Of a stretch of 61,878 bases of DNA, positions 8,613 to 17,211 are shown one piece after another. This DNA is from Acidobacteriota bacterium (GTDB taxonomy: Bacteria; Acidobacteriota; Terriglobia; UBA7540): the NCBI GenBank assembly GCA_021828285.1, contig JAKASG010000007.1, positions 1 to 61,878 of the forward strand, read 5' to 3'. Under the pieces are notes generated by a model. The model made no database searches. It was not told the DNA's origin and saw only the letters and a program-made list of their open reading frames with translations. Each line of letters starts with the position of its first letter. Position 1 is the first letter of the stretch. The position numbers were made by a program, and so were the translations under genes.

Positions 8613-10031
8613 ATGCGAAAACGAATTGAACATGATTCTTTAGGCGACGTTGAAGTTCCTGCGGGAGCGTTTTACGGCGCTCAAACCGCGCGTGCGGTTG
8701 CGAACTATCCCATCAGCGGTCTGCGCGCGCATCCCGCGCTGATCCGAGCCTACGGCCTGCTGAAGCTCGCCTGCGCCGAAGTTAACATGGAGCTCGGAAT
8801 GATTCCACGCGGCGTCGGACGAGCCGTGGTGCGCGCGGCGCGCGATGTGGCGGAGGGCCGGCTCAACAGCGAGTTTGTGGTGGATGTTTATCAGGCGGGC
8901 GCGGGCGTGAGCTTCCACATGAACGTGAACGAAGTGATCGCGAACCGCGCGATTTGGCATCTCACCGGCCAAAGCACCGCGAAGCTCGGCGACCATTCGA
9001 TCGTGCATCCGAACGACCATGTCAATTTCGGCCAATCCACGAACGACACGTTTCCGACGGCTATGCGCCTGGCTTCCCTGCTCCTCGCGGAAGAATTCCT
9101 CCCGGCGCTCGAAGAGCTCGAAAAAGCGTTCGCGAAAAAAGGGCGGGAATTCGACGGGATTCTGAAGAGCGGACGAACGCACCTGCAGGATGCGGTGCCG
9201 ATCCGGCTCGGTCAGGAATTTGCGGCCTATGCGCAGACGCTCGGCGAATTGCGCGCGCACATTAAAGCAAACGCGCGGCCGCTCGAGGAACTCGGCATCG
9301 GCGGAAGCGCCGTGGGCACGGGGCTGAACGCCCATCCCTCGTTTTCGCGGCTCGTGGTAGCTCGCCTCGCGCGCCTCACGGGTTTGAAGCTGCGCGTCGC
9401 GCCCGACTTGCGCGCGGCGATGCAATCGCAATTCCCGCTCGCGTCGCTTTCGGGCGCGCTTCGCAATCTCGCCCTCGAGCTCATTCGCATCGGCAACGAC
9501 CTGCGTTTATTGACGAGCGGGCCGCTGACCGGCCTCGGCGAGATTGTCCTGCCCGCGCTCCAGCCGGGGTCGAGCATTATGCCCGGGAAAGTCAATCCCG
9601 TGATGGCGGAATTGCTGGATATGGTGGCGTTCCAGGTGGTCGGCTGCGACACGGCGGTCGCGCTCGCCGTGCAGGCGGGACAGCTCGAGCTGAACGTCAT
9701 GATGCCGGCGATGATTTGGAACGTCGCGCACAGCCTGGAGATTCTGAAGAACACTTGCCGGGCCGTTGCGCGCCGGTGCGTGCTCGGCATTCGCGCAAAC
9801 CGGGAAATCTGCGAGCGCTACGCCCATCGCACGCCCTCCATCGCGACGGCGCTCAATCCCGTGATCGGCTATTCTCGCGCCGCGGAGATTGTAAAGAAAT
9901 CGCTCGCCAGCGGAAAGACGATTCCGGAAGTTTGCCTTGAAGAGAAAGTTCTTACGGAGCAGGAACTGAAGCGAATTCTCGATCCGCACCGGATGACCGA
10001 GCCCGGCGTGGCCCGCTCGCGGCGGAAGTAA
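8613..10031 (+). CDS. fumC: Class II fumarase/aspartase superfamily enzyme, probably fumarate hydratase
   Basis: This 472-residue cytosolic enzyme is expected to interconvert fumarate and malate in the TCA cycle. It has the superfamily landmarks in order: HPNDHVNFGQSTND (about 132-145), GRTHLQDAVP (187-196) and the signature GSSIMPGKVNP (319-329). THLQDA and GSSIMPGKVNP favour fumarase, because aspartases usually carry TQLQDA and GSSIMPAKVNP. However, the segment after the signature (VMAELLDMVAFQ) resembles aspartases, so aspartate ammonia-lyase activity is a real alternative. Length and C-terminal domain (LDPHRMTEPG) are normal. The start sits 6 bases after a TACAAT box, which suggests leaderless translation. 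Confidence 0.82.
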   Translation: MRKRIEHDSLGDVEVPAGAFYGAQTARAVANYPISGLRAHPALIRAYGLLKLACAEVNMELGMIPRGVGRAVVRAARDVAEGRLNSEFVVDVYQAGAGVSFHMNVNEVIANRAIWHLTGQSTAKLGDHSIVHPNDHVNFGQSTNDTFPTAMRLASLLLAEEFLPALEELEKAFAKKGREFDGILKSGRTHLQDAVPIRLGQEFAAYAQTLGELRAHIKANARPLEELGIGGSAVGTGLNAHPSFSRLVVARLARLTGLKLRVAPDLRAAMQSQFPLASLSGALRNLALELIRIGNDLRLLTSGPLTGLGEIVLPALQPGSSIMPGKVNPVMAELLDMVAFQVVGCDTAVALAVQAGQLELNVMMPAMIWNVAHSLEILKNTCRAVARRCVLGIRANREICERYAHRTPSIATALNPVIGYSRAAEIVKKSLASGKTIPEVCLEEKVLTEQELKRILDPHRMTEPGVARSRRK

Positions 10032-10081
10032 TTCGGAGCAAACGGAACGCTTGTGGCGGACCAAGCGGCGGCGAGCCCATC

Positions 10082-10100
10082 AGCCGGCGGGCAAGCCGCC
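10082..10100. repeat. REP-like hairpin, copy 1
   Basis: AGCCGGCGGGCAAGCCGCC folds on itself through CGGCGG and CCGCCG. It differs by one base from a copy at 53741-53759, 43 kb away. It lies between the convergent 3' ends of the fumarase-like gene and pntB, where it could act as a transcript-end hairpin. Confidence 0.6.
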
Positions 10101-10113
10101 GCAGTCCAGAGCG

Positions 10114-11505
10114 CTAGTGGCCTTCGCCGCCCAGCTCGCGCACGATATCGCCAACAAAGGCGCGCGCATCCCCAAATAACATCAATGTTTTGTCCATGTA
10201 ATAGAGGCCGTTATCAATGCCGGCAAAGCCGGGGCTCAAGCTGCGCTTGATGACCATCACCGTGCGGGCTTTGTCGGCCTCGATGATGGGCATGCCATAG
10301 ATGGGGCTGCCTTGATCCGTCTTGGCGGCGGGATTAGTGACGTCGTTCGCGCCGATGATAAGCGCAACGTCGGTGTGGGGCAAATCGCTGTTGGCGGATT
10401 CCATGTCAATCAGCTTGTCGTACGGAATATCGGCTTCGGCGAGAAGAACGTTCATGTGTCCGGGCATGCGGCCGGCGACAGGGTGAATGGCGAAGCGAAC
10501 GTCCACGCCCTTTTTGCCGAGCGTGTCGAAAAGCTCGCGGACTTTGTGCTGCGCTTGCGCGACGGCCATGCCGTAACCTGGAATGACAATCACCGAATTG
10601 GAGGCGGCGAGAATACCGGCGGCTTCCTCGGGAGAAGCCGAACGCACGGTCCGATCTTCCTGCGCGGCCGCGGCGGAAACCTGGAGCTGGCCGAAAGCCC
10701 CAAAGAGCACGTTGGTGAACGAGCGGTTCATGGCCTTGCACATGATGACGGCCAGAATGAAGCCGGACGATCCGTCGAGCGCGCCCGCGACGACCAGGAC
10801 TTTCGAATCGAGCACAAAGCCGAGCAAGGCGGCGGAAAGTCCGACGTAGGAGTTCAGCAGTGCGATGACGGTCGGCATGTCCGCTCCGCCAATGGGCGTC
10901 ACGAGCATCACGCCGAAAAGCAGCGAGACGATGACCATCGCCGGAAACAGGGCGGGAAATCGTCCCGGCTCGACGATCATGATGAGCGCGATGACGATGG
11001 CCGCGCCGAGCGTGCAAAAACTGACGATATTCTGGCCTTTATAGGTGATGGGACGCTGCGGCAGGAATTCCTGAAGCTTCCCGGCGGCAATCAAGCTGCC
11101 GGTGAAGCTCAGCGCGCCGATGATGACTTCAAGCGAAATCTCCGTCATGCCGAAACGCGTGAGATTCGGGAAGCGAACGTAATACTCCGCAATGCCGATC
11201 GTCGCTGCGGCGAGCGCGCCGAAGGCGTGGCTCAAGGCGGTCCGCTGAGGAACCGCCGTCATGTGAACCATGCCGAGCGGAATGCCGATGATGGCTCCCA
11301 CGATCAGCGCGACAAGAATCCAGCGGTATTGAACCAGAGTGGGATTGAAGAACGTGGTCAGGACGGCGAGCGCCGCGCCAATTTCGCCCGCCAGCACGCC
11401 GCGGCGCGCCGTCGCCGGCGAGCTGAGCCACTTGAGCGCCAGGATGAACAGGCCGACGGCGACGATGTAGCTGAATTCGGTGAGATCCGGGTTGACGTGA
11501 ATCAT
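10114..11505 (-). CDS. pntB: NAD(P) transhydrogenase subunit beta
   Basis: This 463-residue inner-membrane protein carries domain III and most of the proton channel of the proton-translocating transhydrogenase, which makes NADPH from NADH using proton motive force. The first 260 residues hold about eight to nine membrane helices (for example VIIGALSFTGSLIAAGKL and TVIALLNSYVGLSAALLGFV). The C-terminal NADP(H)-binding domain follows, with VIPGYGMAVAQAQHKVREL and DVALIIGANDVTNPAA. Its start overlaps the pntAb stop by 4 bp, indicating coupled translation. Length is normal. Confidence 0.96.
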   Translation of the reverse strand: MIHVNPDLTEFSYIVAVGLFILALKWLSSPATARRGVLAGEIGAALAVLTTFFNPTLVQYRWILVALIVGAIIGIPLGMVHMTAVPQRTALSHAFGALAAATIGIAEYYVRFPNLTRFGMTEISLEVIIGALSFTGSLIAAGKLQEFLPQRPITYKGQNIVSFCTLGAAIVIALIMIVEPGRFPALFPAMVIVSLLFGVMLVTPIGGADMPTVIALLNSYVGLSAALLGFVLDSKVLVVAGALDGSSGFILAVIMCKAMNRSFTNVLFGAFGQLQVSAAAAQEDRTVRSASPEEAAGILAASNSVIVIPGYGMAVAQAQHKVRELFDTLGKKGVDVRFAIHPVAGRMPGHMNVLLAEADIPYDKLIDMESANSDLPHTDVALIIGANDVTNPAAKTDQGSPIYGMPIIEADKARTVMVIKRSLSPGFAGIDNGLYYMDKTLMLFGDARAFVGDIVRELGGEGH

Positions 11506-11798
11506 TGTTTTTTACGCCTGCTGAGTTTGAACATGTGAAGCATACGGTCGGTGATGAGAAAACCGCCGACCATGTTGCTGAAGGCGGCGGCAACCGCCAC
11601 GGCGCCCAGAACGACGGAAACTTTCGTTTCCGCGCGTCCGGCGATGATGATGGCCGCGACCACGACGACGGCGTCGAGCGCGTTCGTAAGGGACATCAAC
11701 GGCGTGTGCAAGAGCGGCGAGACGCGGCGGATGACCTCGAATCCCACAAATCCCGCCAGCACGAATACGTAGACATTACTGATGAAGCCTTGCGGCAT
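11502..11798 (-). CDS. pntAb: NAD(P) transhydrogenase subunit alpha, membrane part
   Basis: This 98-residue protein forms the alpha-subunit membrane helices that in E. coli are fused to the end of PntA. Three hydrophobic segments are visible (about 8-24, 36-52 and 62-82, the last VSVVLGAVAVAAAFSNMVGG). The split alpha subunit is common outside the gamma-proteobacteria. It lies 27 bp downstream of the soluble alpha gene and overlaps pntB by 4 bp. Confidence 0.93.
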   Translation of the reverse strand: MPQGFISNVYVFVLAGFVGFEVIRRVSPLLHTPLMSLTNALDAVVVVAAIIIAGRAETKVSVVLGAVAVAAAFSNMVGGFLITDRMLHMFKLSRRKKQ

Positions 11799-11825
11799 CG
11801 TTCTTCCCTCCTCGAAGGGTTCAGG

Positions 11826-12995
11826 CTAAGACGCGGAAGGCGCAGATTGCGCGAAAAATTCGCGCACCCGCTTATTGACCACCTCGCCGTTTTGTGTCAA
11901 GAGCGTTTCGCGGGTGATCTCATCTTCCGGATTCAAATCGGGCTTTCCGCCCTTGAACACGTGCGTCACAAAATTCGTGATGTTACGTGCGTAGAGCTGG
12001 CTTGCGTGATACGGCACGGAACTCGCCAGATTGATGGTGCCGATGACGCTCACGCCGTTCTCGGCGACGATCTCGTTCGCACGCGTCAGCTCACAGTTCC
12101 CTCCCCGCTCGGCGGCGAGGTCCACGATGACCGAGCCGGGTTCCATACCGTGCACCATCTCGCGCGTCAGCAGGAGGGGCGGTTTGCGGCCGGGAACGAC
12201 GGCGGCCGTAATCACGACGTCGTGTTCGGCGACGACCTTGCCGAGCAACTCTCGCTGGCGGTCGTAGAATGCCTTGTCCTGCGCCCGGGCGTAACCTCGC
12301 TCGTCCTGCGCGTTGCTCGCCTCGATTGGCAATTCGACGAATCGCCCGCCGACGCTCAGCACCTGCTCTTTGACGTCCGGACGAAGGTCATAGGCGGAGG
12401 CGACGGCCCCCAGACGCCGCGCCGTAGCAATGGCCTGAAGCCCGGCGACTCCGGCGCCGATGATGAGCACTCGGGCGGGCGTCACCGTTCCGGCCGCGGT
12501 TGTCAGCATCGGGAAAATTCGGGGCAACGTATAAGCAGCGCGAATGACGGCTTGATAGCCGCAAAGCGTCGCCATCGAAGACAGAGCATCCATGCTCTGG
12601 GCGCGCGTGATGCGCGGCATCAGCTCGAGCGCGAAGGAGACGGCGCCCGTCGCCGCGATTTCCTGAACGGTTTTGGCTCCGTCGAGCGGCCGCATAAAGC
12701 CCACCAAAAACTGGCCCTTGCGCAGGAGCGGAAGGTCGTCCCGGCCGTTTTCCATGTTCGAGCCGTAACAAAGCACTTGGGCGATGAGGTCCGCGGTCTT
12801 GAAAACCTCGGCGCGAGTGGAAGCGATGCGCGCCCCCTTCGCGCGGAACTCCTCATCGGGACAAGCCGCGGCAACTCCGGCTCCCGTTTCAAGGATGACT
12901 TCAAAGCCCGCTTTCGCGAGCGCCGGAAGCACGACCGGCGCAATCGCCACGCGCCGCTCGCCCGGAAATATCTCCTTGGGCACTCCAATCAACAT
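11826..12995 (-). CDS. pntAa: NAD(P) transhydrogenase subunit alpha, NAD(H)-binding part
   Basis: This 389-residue cytoplasmic protein binds NAD(H) (domain I of transhydrogenase) and belongs to the alanine dehydrogenase/PNT family. It starts MLIGVPKEIFPGERRVAIAP. It has the Rossmann motif VLIIGAGVAGLQAIATARRLGA and the conserved loop LRPDVKEQVLSVGGRFVEL. ATG at 12995 was chosen because it begins the conserved family N-terminus and has GAGGA about 8 bases upstream. It lies 12 bp after the reductase-like gene, forming a four-gene NAD(P)H operon. Confidence 0.95.
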   Translation of the reverse strand: MLIGVPKEIFPGERRVAIAPVVLPALAKAGFEVILETGAGVAAACPDEEFRAKGARIASTRAEVFKTADLIAQVLCYGSNMENGRDDLPLLRKGQFLVGFMRPLDGAKTVQEIAATGAVSFALELMPRITRAQSMDALSSMATLCGYQAVIRAAYTLPRIFPMLTTAAGTVTPARVLIIGAGVAGLQAIATARRLGAVASAYDLRPDVKEQVLSVGGRFVELPIEASNAQDERGYARAQDKAFYDRQRELLGKVVAEHDVVITAAVVPGRKPPLLLTREMVHGMEPGSVIVDLAAERGGNCELTRANEIVAENGVSVIGTINLASSVPYHASQLYARNITNFVTHVFKGGKPDLNPEDEITRETLLTQNGEVVNKRVREFFAQSAPSAS

Positions 12996-13006
12996 AGCGA
13001 AATCCT

Positions 13007-13789
13007 CTAGGTCGCCCGCGTGCTCGGAAGCCAATACAATTCTTCACGGACGAATTCTTTTTGAAATCCGCGCCGACGCAGAATGCCTTTCGCATTCGCA
13101 ATCATTTGCGGATGGCCGCACAAATAAACGCTTGCGTTCGTGGAATCGAGCTCGAACTGGTCGAGGTACTTCCGCAGGATGTCCTCCGCCCGGCCGACTT
13201 CACCCTGCCAGCCCGGATCTTCCCACGGCCGGCTGACGACGGGAATATAACGAATCCAGCCGTATTTTGCAGCGTAACCGTCCAGCTCATCGCGATAGGC
13301 GAATTCCCAGGAACGGCTCGCGGCTTGCAGGATGAAGAGCTCCGCATCCGGCTGATTTCCCGCCTCCGCCTGCCGGGCGAGCGTCCGGGCCATGCTCATA
13401 TAAGGAGCGACGCCCGTCACGGTCGCCACCAGAAAATGCCGTTTGTGGCCGCTTTCGACGTCGAGAGTAAACCGCCCTTTCGCCTGTCGCCGCACATGAA
13501 ACTCATCGCCTACGTGCAGCTTGTGGAGCAGAGGAGAAAGTCCTCCTTGCGGCACAAGCTCCACAAAAAATTCAAGCTCCGGCTCGAGAGGGCTCGAAAC
13601 AATCGAGTACTGGCGTTCGACGCGGCGCGAGCCGTAATCCACGCCGAGAGTGGCGTATTGCCCGGGCTGGAACGGAAGGGGCGCTTCAGGCCGAACCCGA
13701 ACCGACCAAAGGTCAGGCGAATGGTCCTTCCGCTCAACAATTCGGACTTGCTGGAACTTTTCCTCGGAGACTGCCATGAGCGATGCCAT
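13007..13789 (-). CDS. Ferredoxin-NADP reductase family flavoenzyme
   Basis: This 260-residue FAD/NAD(P)-binding oxidoreductase has a ferredoxin reductase fold. The FAD-binding RxYS motif reads RRVERQYSIVSSPLE, the pyrophosphate loop is LVATVTGVAPYMSMARTL and the C-terminal NADP-domain motif is YLCGHPQMIANAKGIL. This matches bacterial Fpr-type enzymes, which move electrons between NADPH and ferredoxin or flavodoxin. It heads the operon containing pntAa-pntAb-pntB, so a role in NADPH or ferredoxin balance fits. The start at 13789 was taken from an AAGGA close upstream; an ATG 4 codons further in is also possible. Confidence 0.85.
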   Translation of the reverse strand: MASLMAVSEEKFQQVRIVERKDHSPDLWSVRVRPEAPLPFQPGQYATLGVDYGSRRVERQYSIVSSPLEPELEFFVELVPQGGLSPLLHKLHVGDEFHVRRQAKGRFTLDVESGHKRHFLVATVTGVAPYMSMARTLARQAEAGNQPDAELFILQAASRSWEFAYRDELDGYAAKYGWIRYIPVVSRPWEDPGWQGEVGRAEDILRKYLDQFELDSTNASVYLCGHPQMIANAKGILRRRGFQKEFVREELYWLPSTRAT

Positions 13790-14169
13790 GAATCCTTGCG
13801 GCCGAAAGCGATTTCCTGCCTGACAGAAATCGTCCGTACCAGCATACAACAATTCATTCGTTTTGTGGGACAGCAAAACACGCGAGGCTGCAACCCTCTC
13901 GGCAAATCGCAATTTAACTCGAATTGCCGATGCCGCGATGTGATAAGGGTCACAATACGAAGAACCTTAACACGGCGCTCATTCCGCTTAGCCTTTTTCC
14001 GAGGCAACGCAGGCGCCGCAATCGAATCGAAAGAAGAGGATGCTGTTGCGACCCTTCGAGGGCCGCGTTAAACTCGATGCGAAAGACGATGGACCCTTCG
14101 ATGAGCGGCCTGCGCTTCGATAGCTTGAACTGGCGACAAGGACGGAATCAGCGCCGTGAAAGGAGATCT
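13790..14169. other. Divergent intergenic region
   Basis: These 380 bp separate the reductase-transhydrogenase operon (leftward) from the exported-protein gene (rightward). No supported gene is present. Promoters for both directions must lie here, but no hexamer pair is good enough to name one. Confidence 0.5.
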
Positions 14170-14832
14170 ATGAGGAAGACTGCCGTGAGGTGCGCGGTGC
14201 TGCTTGCTGCCGCGCTGCCGGTGGCGGCCGCTGCGCAAAGTTCGAGTTACGTGATTCCCGAGGGAACGCACCTGCACGTCGAGCTCACCACAACCCTCAC
14301 GACCAAGGTTAATCAAGTGGGCGATCTCTTCAGCGGGCAGATCACGGAACCGATTTTCGCCAATCATGAGGAGGCCGTGCCGACCGGCAGCACGGTTCGG
14401 GGGCACATTACCCTGCTCACGCCGCCGGGGCGGCACGTGAAAGCGGAAATCCGTCTGTCACTCGACAGCATTACAACCCCGAATGGAATCGTCTACCATC
14501 TTGCTTCGGGATTACAGGGAATCGCCGGCGGGTCGAACGCGAAAATGAAAGGCAAGGAAGGCGTCGCGCAAGGCCCGGGCAAGAGCAAGAAGAAGACGGC
14601 GGAGCAAGTGGGCATCGGCGCCGGAGCCGGAGCGGCCATCGGCGCGATTGCCGCCGGCGGACCAGGCGCCCTTTATGGGATGGGCATCGGCGCAGCGGCA
14701 TTGTTTATCCGGCGGATGCTGAAGAAGAACAAGGATATCGTCCTCGTGCAGGGTACACACCTGATTTTTGAAGTCCCGCGCGCCATCACCGCGACGCGTG
14801 TCCGGGCCGCCGCAGCCACCGCAAGCCAATAG
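14170..14832 (+). CDS. Exported protein of unknown function with a glycine-rich hydrophobic segment
   Basis: This 220-residue protein has a clear Sec signal peptide (residues 1-22, cleaved around AAAQ). A beta-rich domain follows, beginning IPEGTHLHVELTTTLTTKV, with a later VPTGSTVRGHITLL. This pattern resembles the extracytoplasmic barrel of TrbI/VirB10-like or generic acidobacterial exported proteins. A lysine-rich stretch (about 120-138) precedes a glycine-zipper-like hydrophobic segment (GIGAGAGAAIGAIAAG) that could span or insert into a membrane. The start has AAAGGAGA 6 bases upstream. No family could be assigned with confidence. Confidence 0.7.
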   Translation: MRKTAVRCAVLLAAALPVAAAAQSSSYVIPEGTHLHVELTTTLTTKVNQVGDLFSGQITEPIFANHEEAVPTGSTVRGHITLLTPPGRHVKAEIRLSLDSITTPNGIVYHLASGLQGIAGGSNAKMKGKEGVAQGPGKSKKKTAEQVGIGAGAGAAIGAIAAGGPGALYGMGIGAAALFIRRMLKKNKDIVLVQGTHLIFEVPRAITATRVRAAAATASQ

Positions 14833-14864
14833 CCGCTTTTCCGGGAGAGCACCGCCTGGCGGCG

Positions 14865-15848
14865 CTACAGGCGCTTCCGGATATCCCCGATGATCTGTTT
14901 GCCGTGGAACCGGCCGTTTTCGATGAAAATTTCGTTCGTCTCGTAGCCGGAGATCACAACGCCGGCAAGATAGAGCCCGGGCACTGACGATTCGAGAGTC
15001 TGGGGATCGCAGCGCGGCCGCGAGGTTTCAGGATCGAGTTCGACTCCGGCGCGGCGAAGCAAATCGAAATCAGGGTGGTAACCGGTGAGCGCGAGAACGA
15101 AATCGTTTTCGAGCCGCGAGGTTTCGCCGGCGGCTTTTCGCACGATGATTTCGTTCCGCTTGATCTCAACAATTTCAGTTTGGAGCAGCAGATGAATCGA
15201 GCCTTCCTTGATGCGGTTCTCGAGATCAGGCCGGACCCAATACTTGATGTGCCGGCTGAGCGCCTCCTCGCGGTGAATGATGGTGACTTCCGCGCCGTGC
15301 CGGTAAAGATCGAGCGAGGTGACCGCGGCGGAATTGGCGCCGCCGATGACCGCGACCTTCCGGCCGAAGAAGTAGTGGCCTTCCATCGCGTAGTGCGAAA
15401 CTTTCGGCAGATCCTCACCTGGAATGCCGAGCATGTTCGGCAAATCATAATAGCCGGTCGCGACAATCACCTTTCGCGAGCGATAGTTCCTGCGTTCTCC
15501 CTCCACGGTCTCCGCCTCCGCGCGAAACCCGCCGTCTTCCGCGGCGATTCCGAGCACGCGCACTTCATAATGAATGGGAAGACAATAATGCTGCGCGACG
15601 CGGCGGTAATATTCGAGCGCTTCGGCCCGCGCCGGCTTGACGTTGACGCTCGCGAGCGGCAAGCCGCCGATTTCGAGCAACTCACGGCTGGTGAAAAACG
15701 TCATGTTCGCGGGGTAGTTGAAGAGCGAATTGACGAGGCAGCCTTTTTCAAGAATGAGAAAGTCGAGGCCCGCGCGCTGCGCTTCAATGCCGCACGCCAA
15801 ACCCGTCGGCCCCGCGCCGACAATCATCAGATCAAGAGATTCCGCCAT
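14865..15848 (-). CDS. ypdA: YpdA-type FAD/NAD(P) disulfide reductase (putative bacillithiol disulfide reductase)
   Basis: This 327-residue flavoprotein has an N-terminal FAD site (LMIVGAGPTGLACGIEAQRA), a central NAD(P) site (KVAVIGGANSAAVTSLDLYR) and a C-terminal FAD motif (SSVPGLYLAGVVISG). The conserved segment VNSLFNYPANMTFFTSRELLEIGG is diagnostic for YpdA, which regenerates bacillithiol from its disulfide. There is no CxxC redox pair, as expected for this family. Use of bacillithiol by this organism is inferred only; no synthesis genes are in the window. It is probably cotranscribed with the following small gene on the minus strand. Confidence 0.85.
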   Translation of the reverse strand: MAESLDLMIVGAGPTGLACGIEAQRAGLDFLILEKGCLVNSLFNYPANMTFFTSRELLEIGGLPLASVNVKPARAEALEYYRRVAQHYCLPIHYEVRVLGIAAEDGGFRAEAETVEGERRNYRSRKVIVATGYYDLPNMLGIPGEDLPKVSHYAMEGHYFFGRKVAVIGGANSAAVTSLDLYRHGAEVTIIHREEALSRHIKYWVRPDLENRIKEGSIHLLLQTEIVEIKRNEIIVRKAAGETSRLENDFVLALTGYHPDFDLLRRAGVELDPETSRPRCDPQTLESSVPGLYLAGVVISGYETNEIFIENGRFHGKQIIGDIRKRL

Positions 15849-15889
15849 AGATCCAAAGCCACGCTTTGAAGCGGGCGCGTGAGTCGCCT

Positions 15890-16231
15890 CTACGCCTGGG
15901 GCGCAAGCGCGCGTTCGAGGTCGCCGCGCATCCTCGCAAATTCGGCGAGCATCTCGGGCGACGCCTCGATGGTCTCACCGTGGCATTGGAAGACTTTGCC
16001 GCCCGATTGCTCGACGAGCATTCCGATGCCTTGATCCATCAACCGCCCCGCCTGGCCGAAGATTTTGATTCCGGCTGCCGAAAGTTCGAGCAGCGCAACG
16101 AAGCCGTTCCGTTCGACAGCGAGATTGCGCTCGACCCGCTCGAGCGTCATGAATCGAAACCCCGCGCGAAGCAGCCGCTCAAGCGCCGAGCGTTGGTCAG
16201 GCGTCAGATCCTTCAGATCAAATTCGGCCAT
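15890..16231 (-). CDS. Conserved hypothetical protein
   Basis: This 113-residue soluble protein begins MAEFDLKDLTPDQRSALERL and continues with alternating charged helices and a short beta segment (GGKVFQCHGETIEASPEML). I do not recognise a domain. The start at 16231 was chosen because an AAGG lies about 8 bases upstream and the upstream extension looks like REP sequence. It lies between parB and the YpdA-like gene on the same strand. Confidence 0.55.
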   Translation of the reverse strand: MAEFDLKDLTPDQRSALERLLRAGFRFMTLERVERNLAVERNGFVALLELSAAGIKIFGQAGRLMDQGIGMLVEQSGGKVFQCHGETIEASPEMLAEFARMRGDLERALAPQA

Positions 16232-16276
16232 GCCGAAAACCTTGCGCCGGAAATTCCGGGAGCGTCCGGCAGACTC

Positions 16277-16292
16277 GCGGGCCAATGCCCGC
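16277..16292. repeat. REP-like GC hairpin
   Basis: GCGGGC-CAAT-GCCCGC (extendable by one base pair each side) lies between parB and the small hypothetical gene. There is no T run. It resembles the other short palindromes scattered between genes in this window. Confidence 0.45.
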
Positions 16293-16389
16293 GCTCCCGA
16301 AGCCCGCACTCATCCTCTTATGTAGCGATGGGAAGAGTTTCGGCAAGCAGGAATTGACGGGGACCCCCGGGGACGGACGTCGTTTGCGC

Positions 16390-17211
16390 TCAGGACTCCG
16401 ATTCGAGCAACTCGATTGCGCGGCGCAAGGCGGCGATGATTTCCTCGCGCTCGACGTTTCCCTTGCGGAAGCCGATGGTGAGTTTGAAGTCCTTTGTGGG
16501 TGAGACCAGCCGAAAGACGCTGTTCTTCCCTTTTGCGCCGTGCCGCTCGGCGCGCGCCTGATCGCGGTTGAGCGTTCCGGCGGCGAAGCGGCGCACGGCG
16601 TCGCGCATTCGCGACTCATTCGGCTGGCGCGCAATCTGCAGCAACTGCGACTTTGAAAGCACGCCCTTTTCAATACACAGTCCCTTGATCTCATCCGGAA
16701 TGACGCGCACGGTGAGCGTTTCGGTGACTGAAGAGCGCGCCTTGCCAAGCCTTTTCGCGATTTCGTCATGCGTCAGCCCGAAGCGGTCGCCGAGCGCCTG
16801 CACGCCGTCCGCTTCTTCGAAAGGCGTCAAATCCTTGCGCTGAAGATTTTCGATGAGCGCGATTTCAAGCGTTTCCGCTTCGTCCGCGTCTTTCTCAATG
16901 CACGGCACTTCGTGGAGCCCCGCGGCGCGCGCGGCGTGATAGCGGCGCTCACCCGAAATGATCAGATATTTGTCCGACTCGGGCATCCTCCGCACGAGCA
17001 ACGGCTCGAGCACGCCTTTGTCGCGCACCGACTCGATCAGCCCCTGAAGATCGCCCTTGTCCTTACGCGGCTGATCGGCGTTCGGCAAGAGTTCTTCGAT
17101 CCGAATCATCCGGCCGATGGCCGCGCCCGAGCGCGCGATGATGTCTTCGACGTAGTGCGCGTTATGCCGCATTTTCACTGCAACCGGTAAACCTGCGCGT
17201 CTAACTGACAC
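16390..17211 (-). CDS. parB: ParB/Spo0J-family chromosome partition protein
   Basis: This 273-residue DNA-binding CTP-switch protein acts with ParA in origin segregation. The ParB/Srx domain shows the CTP-site motifs GERRYHAARAAGL (residues about 77-89) and ENLQRKDLTPFEEA (about 116-129). A KorB-like HTH follows (GLTHDEIAKRLGKARSSVTETL), then a C-terminal dimerisation segment. The GTG start at 17211 overlaps the parA stop and has GGGAGG 9 bases upstream. The N-terminus lacks the usual KRGLGKGL-type ParA-stimulating stretch; a shorter alternative start exists at 17172. No consensus parS (TGTTTCACGTGAAACA) was seen in the window. Confidence 0.9.
   Translation of the reverse strand: MSVRRAGLPVAVKMRHNAHYVEDIIARSGAAIGRMIRIEELLPNADQPRKDKGDLQGLIESVRDKGVLEPLLVRRMPESDKYLIISGERRYHAARAAGLHEVPCIEKDADEAETLEIALIENLQRKDLTPFEEADGVQALGDRFGLTHDEIAKRLGKARSSVTETLTVRVIPDEIKGLCIEKGVLSKSQLLQIARQPNESRMRDAVRRFAAGTLNRDQARAERHGAKGKNSVFRLVSPTKDFKLTIGFRKGNVEREEIIAALRRAIELLESES

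Noticed and set aside
14434-14446. Half parS-like CACGTGAAA
   Set aside because: Only half of the palindrome matches; lies in a coding region.
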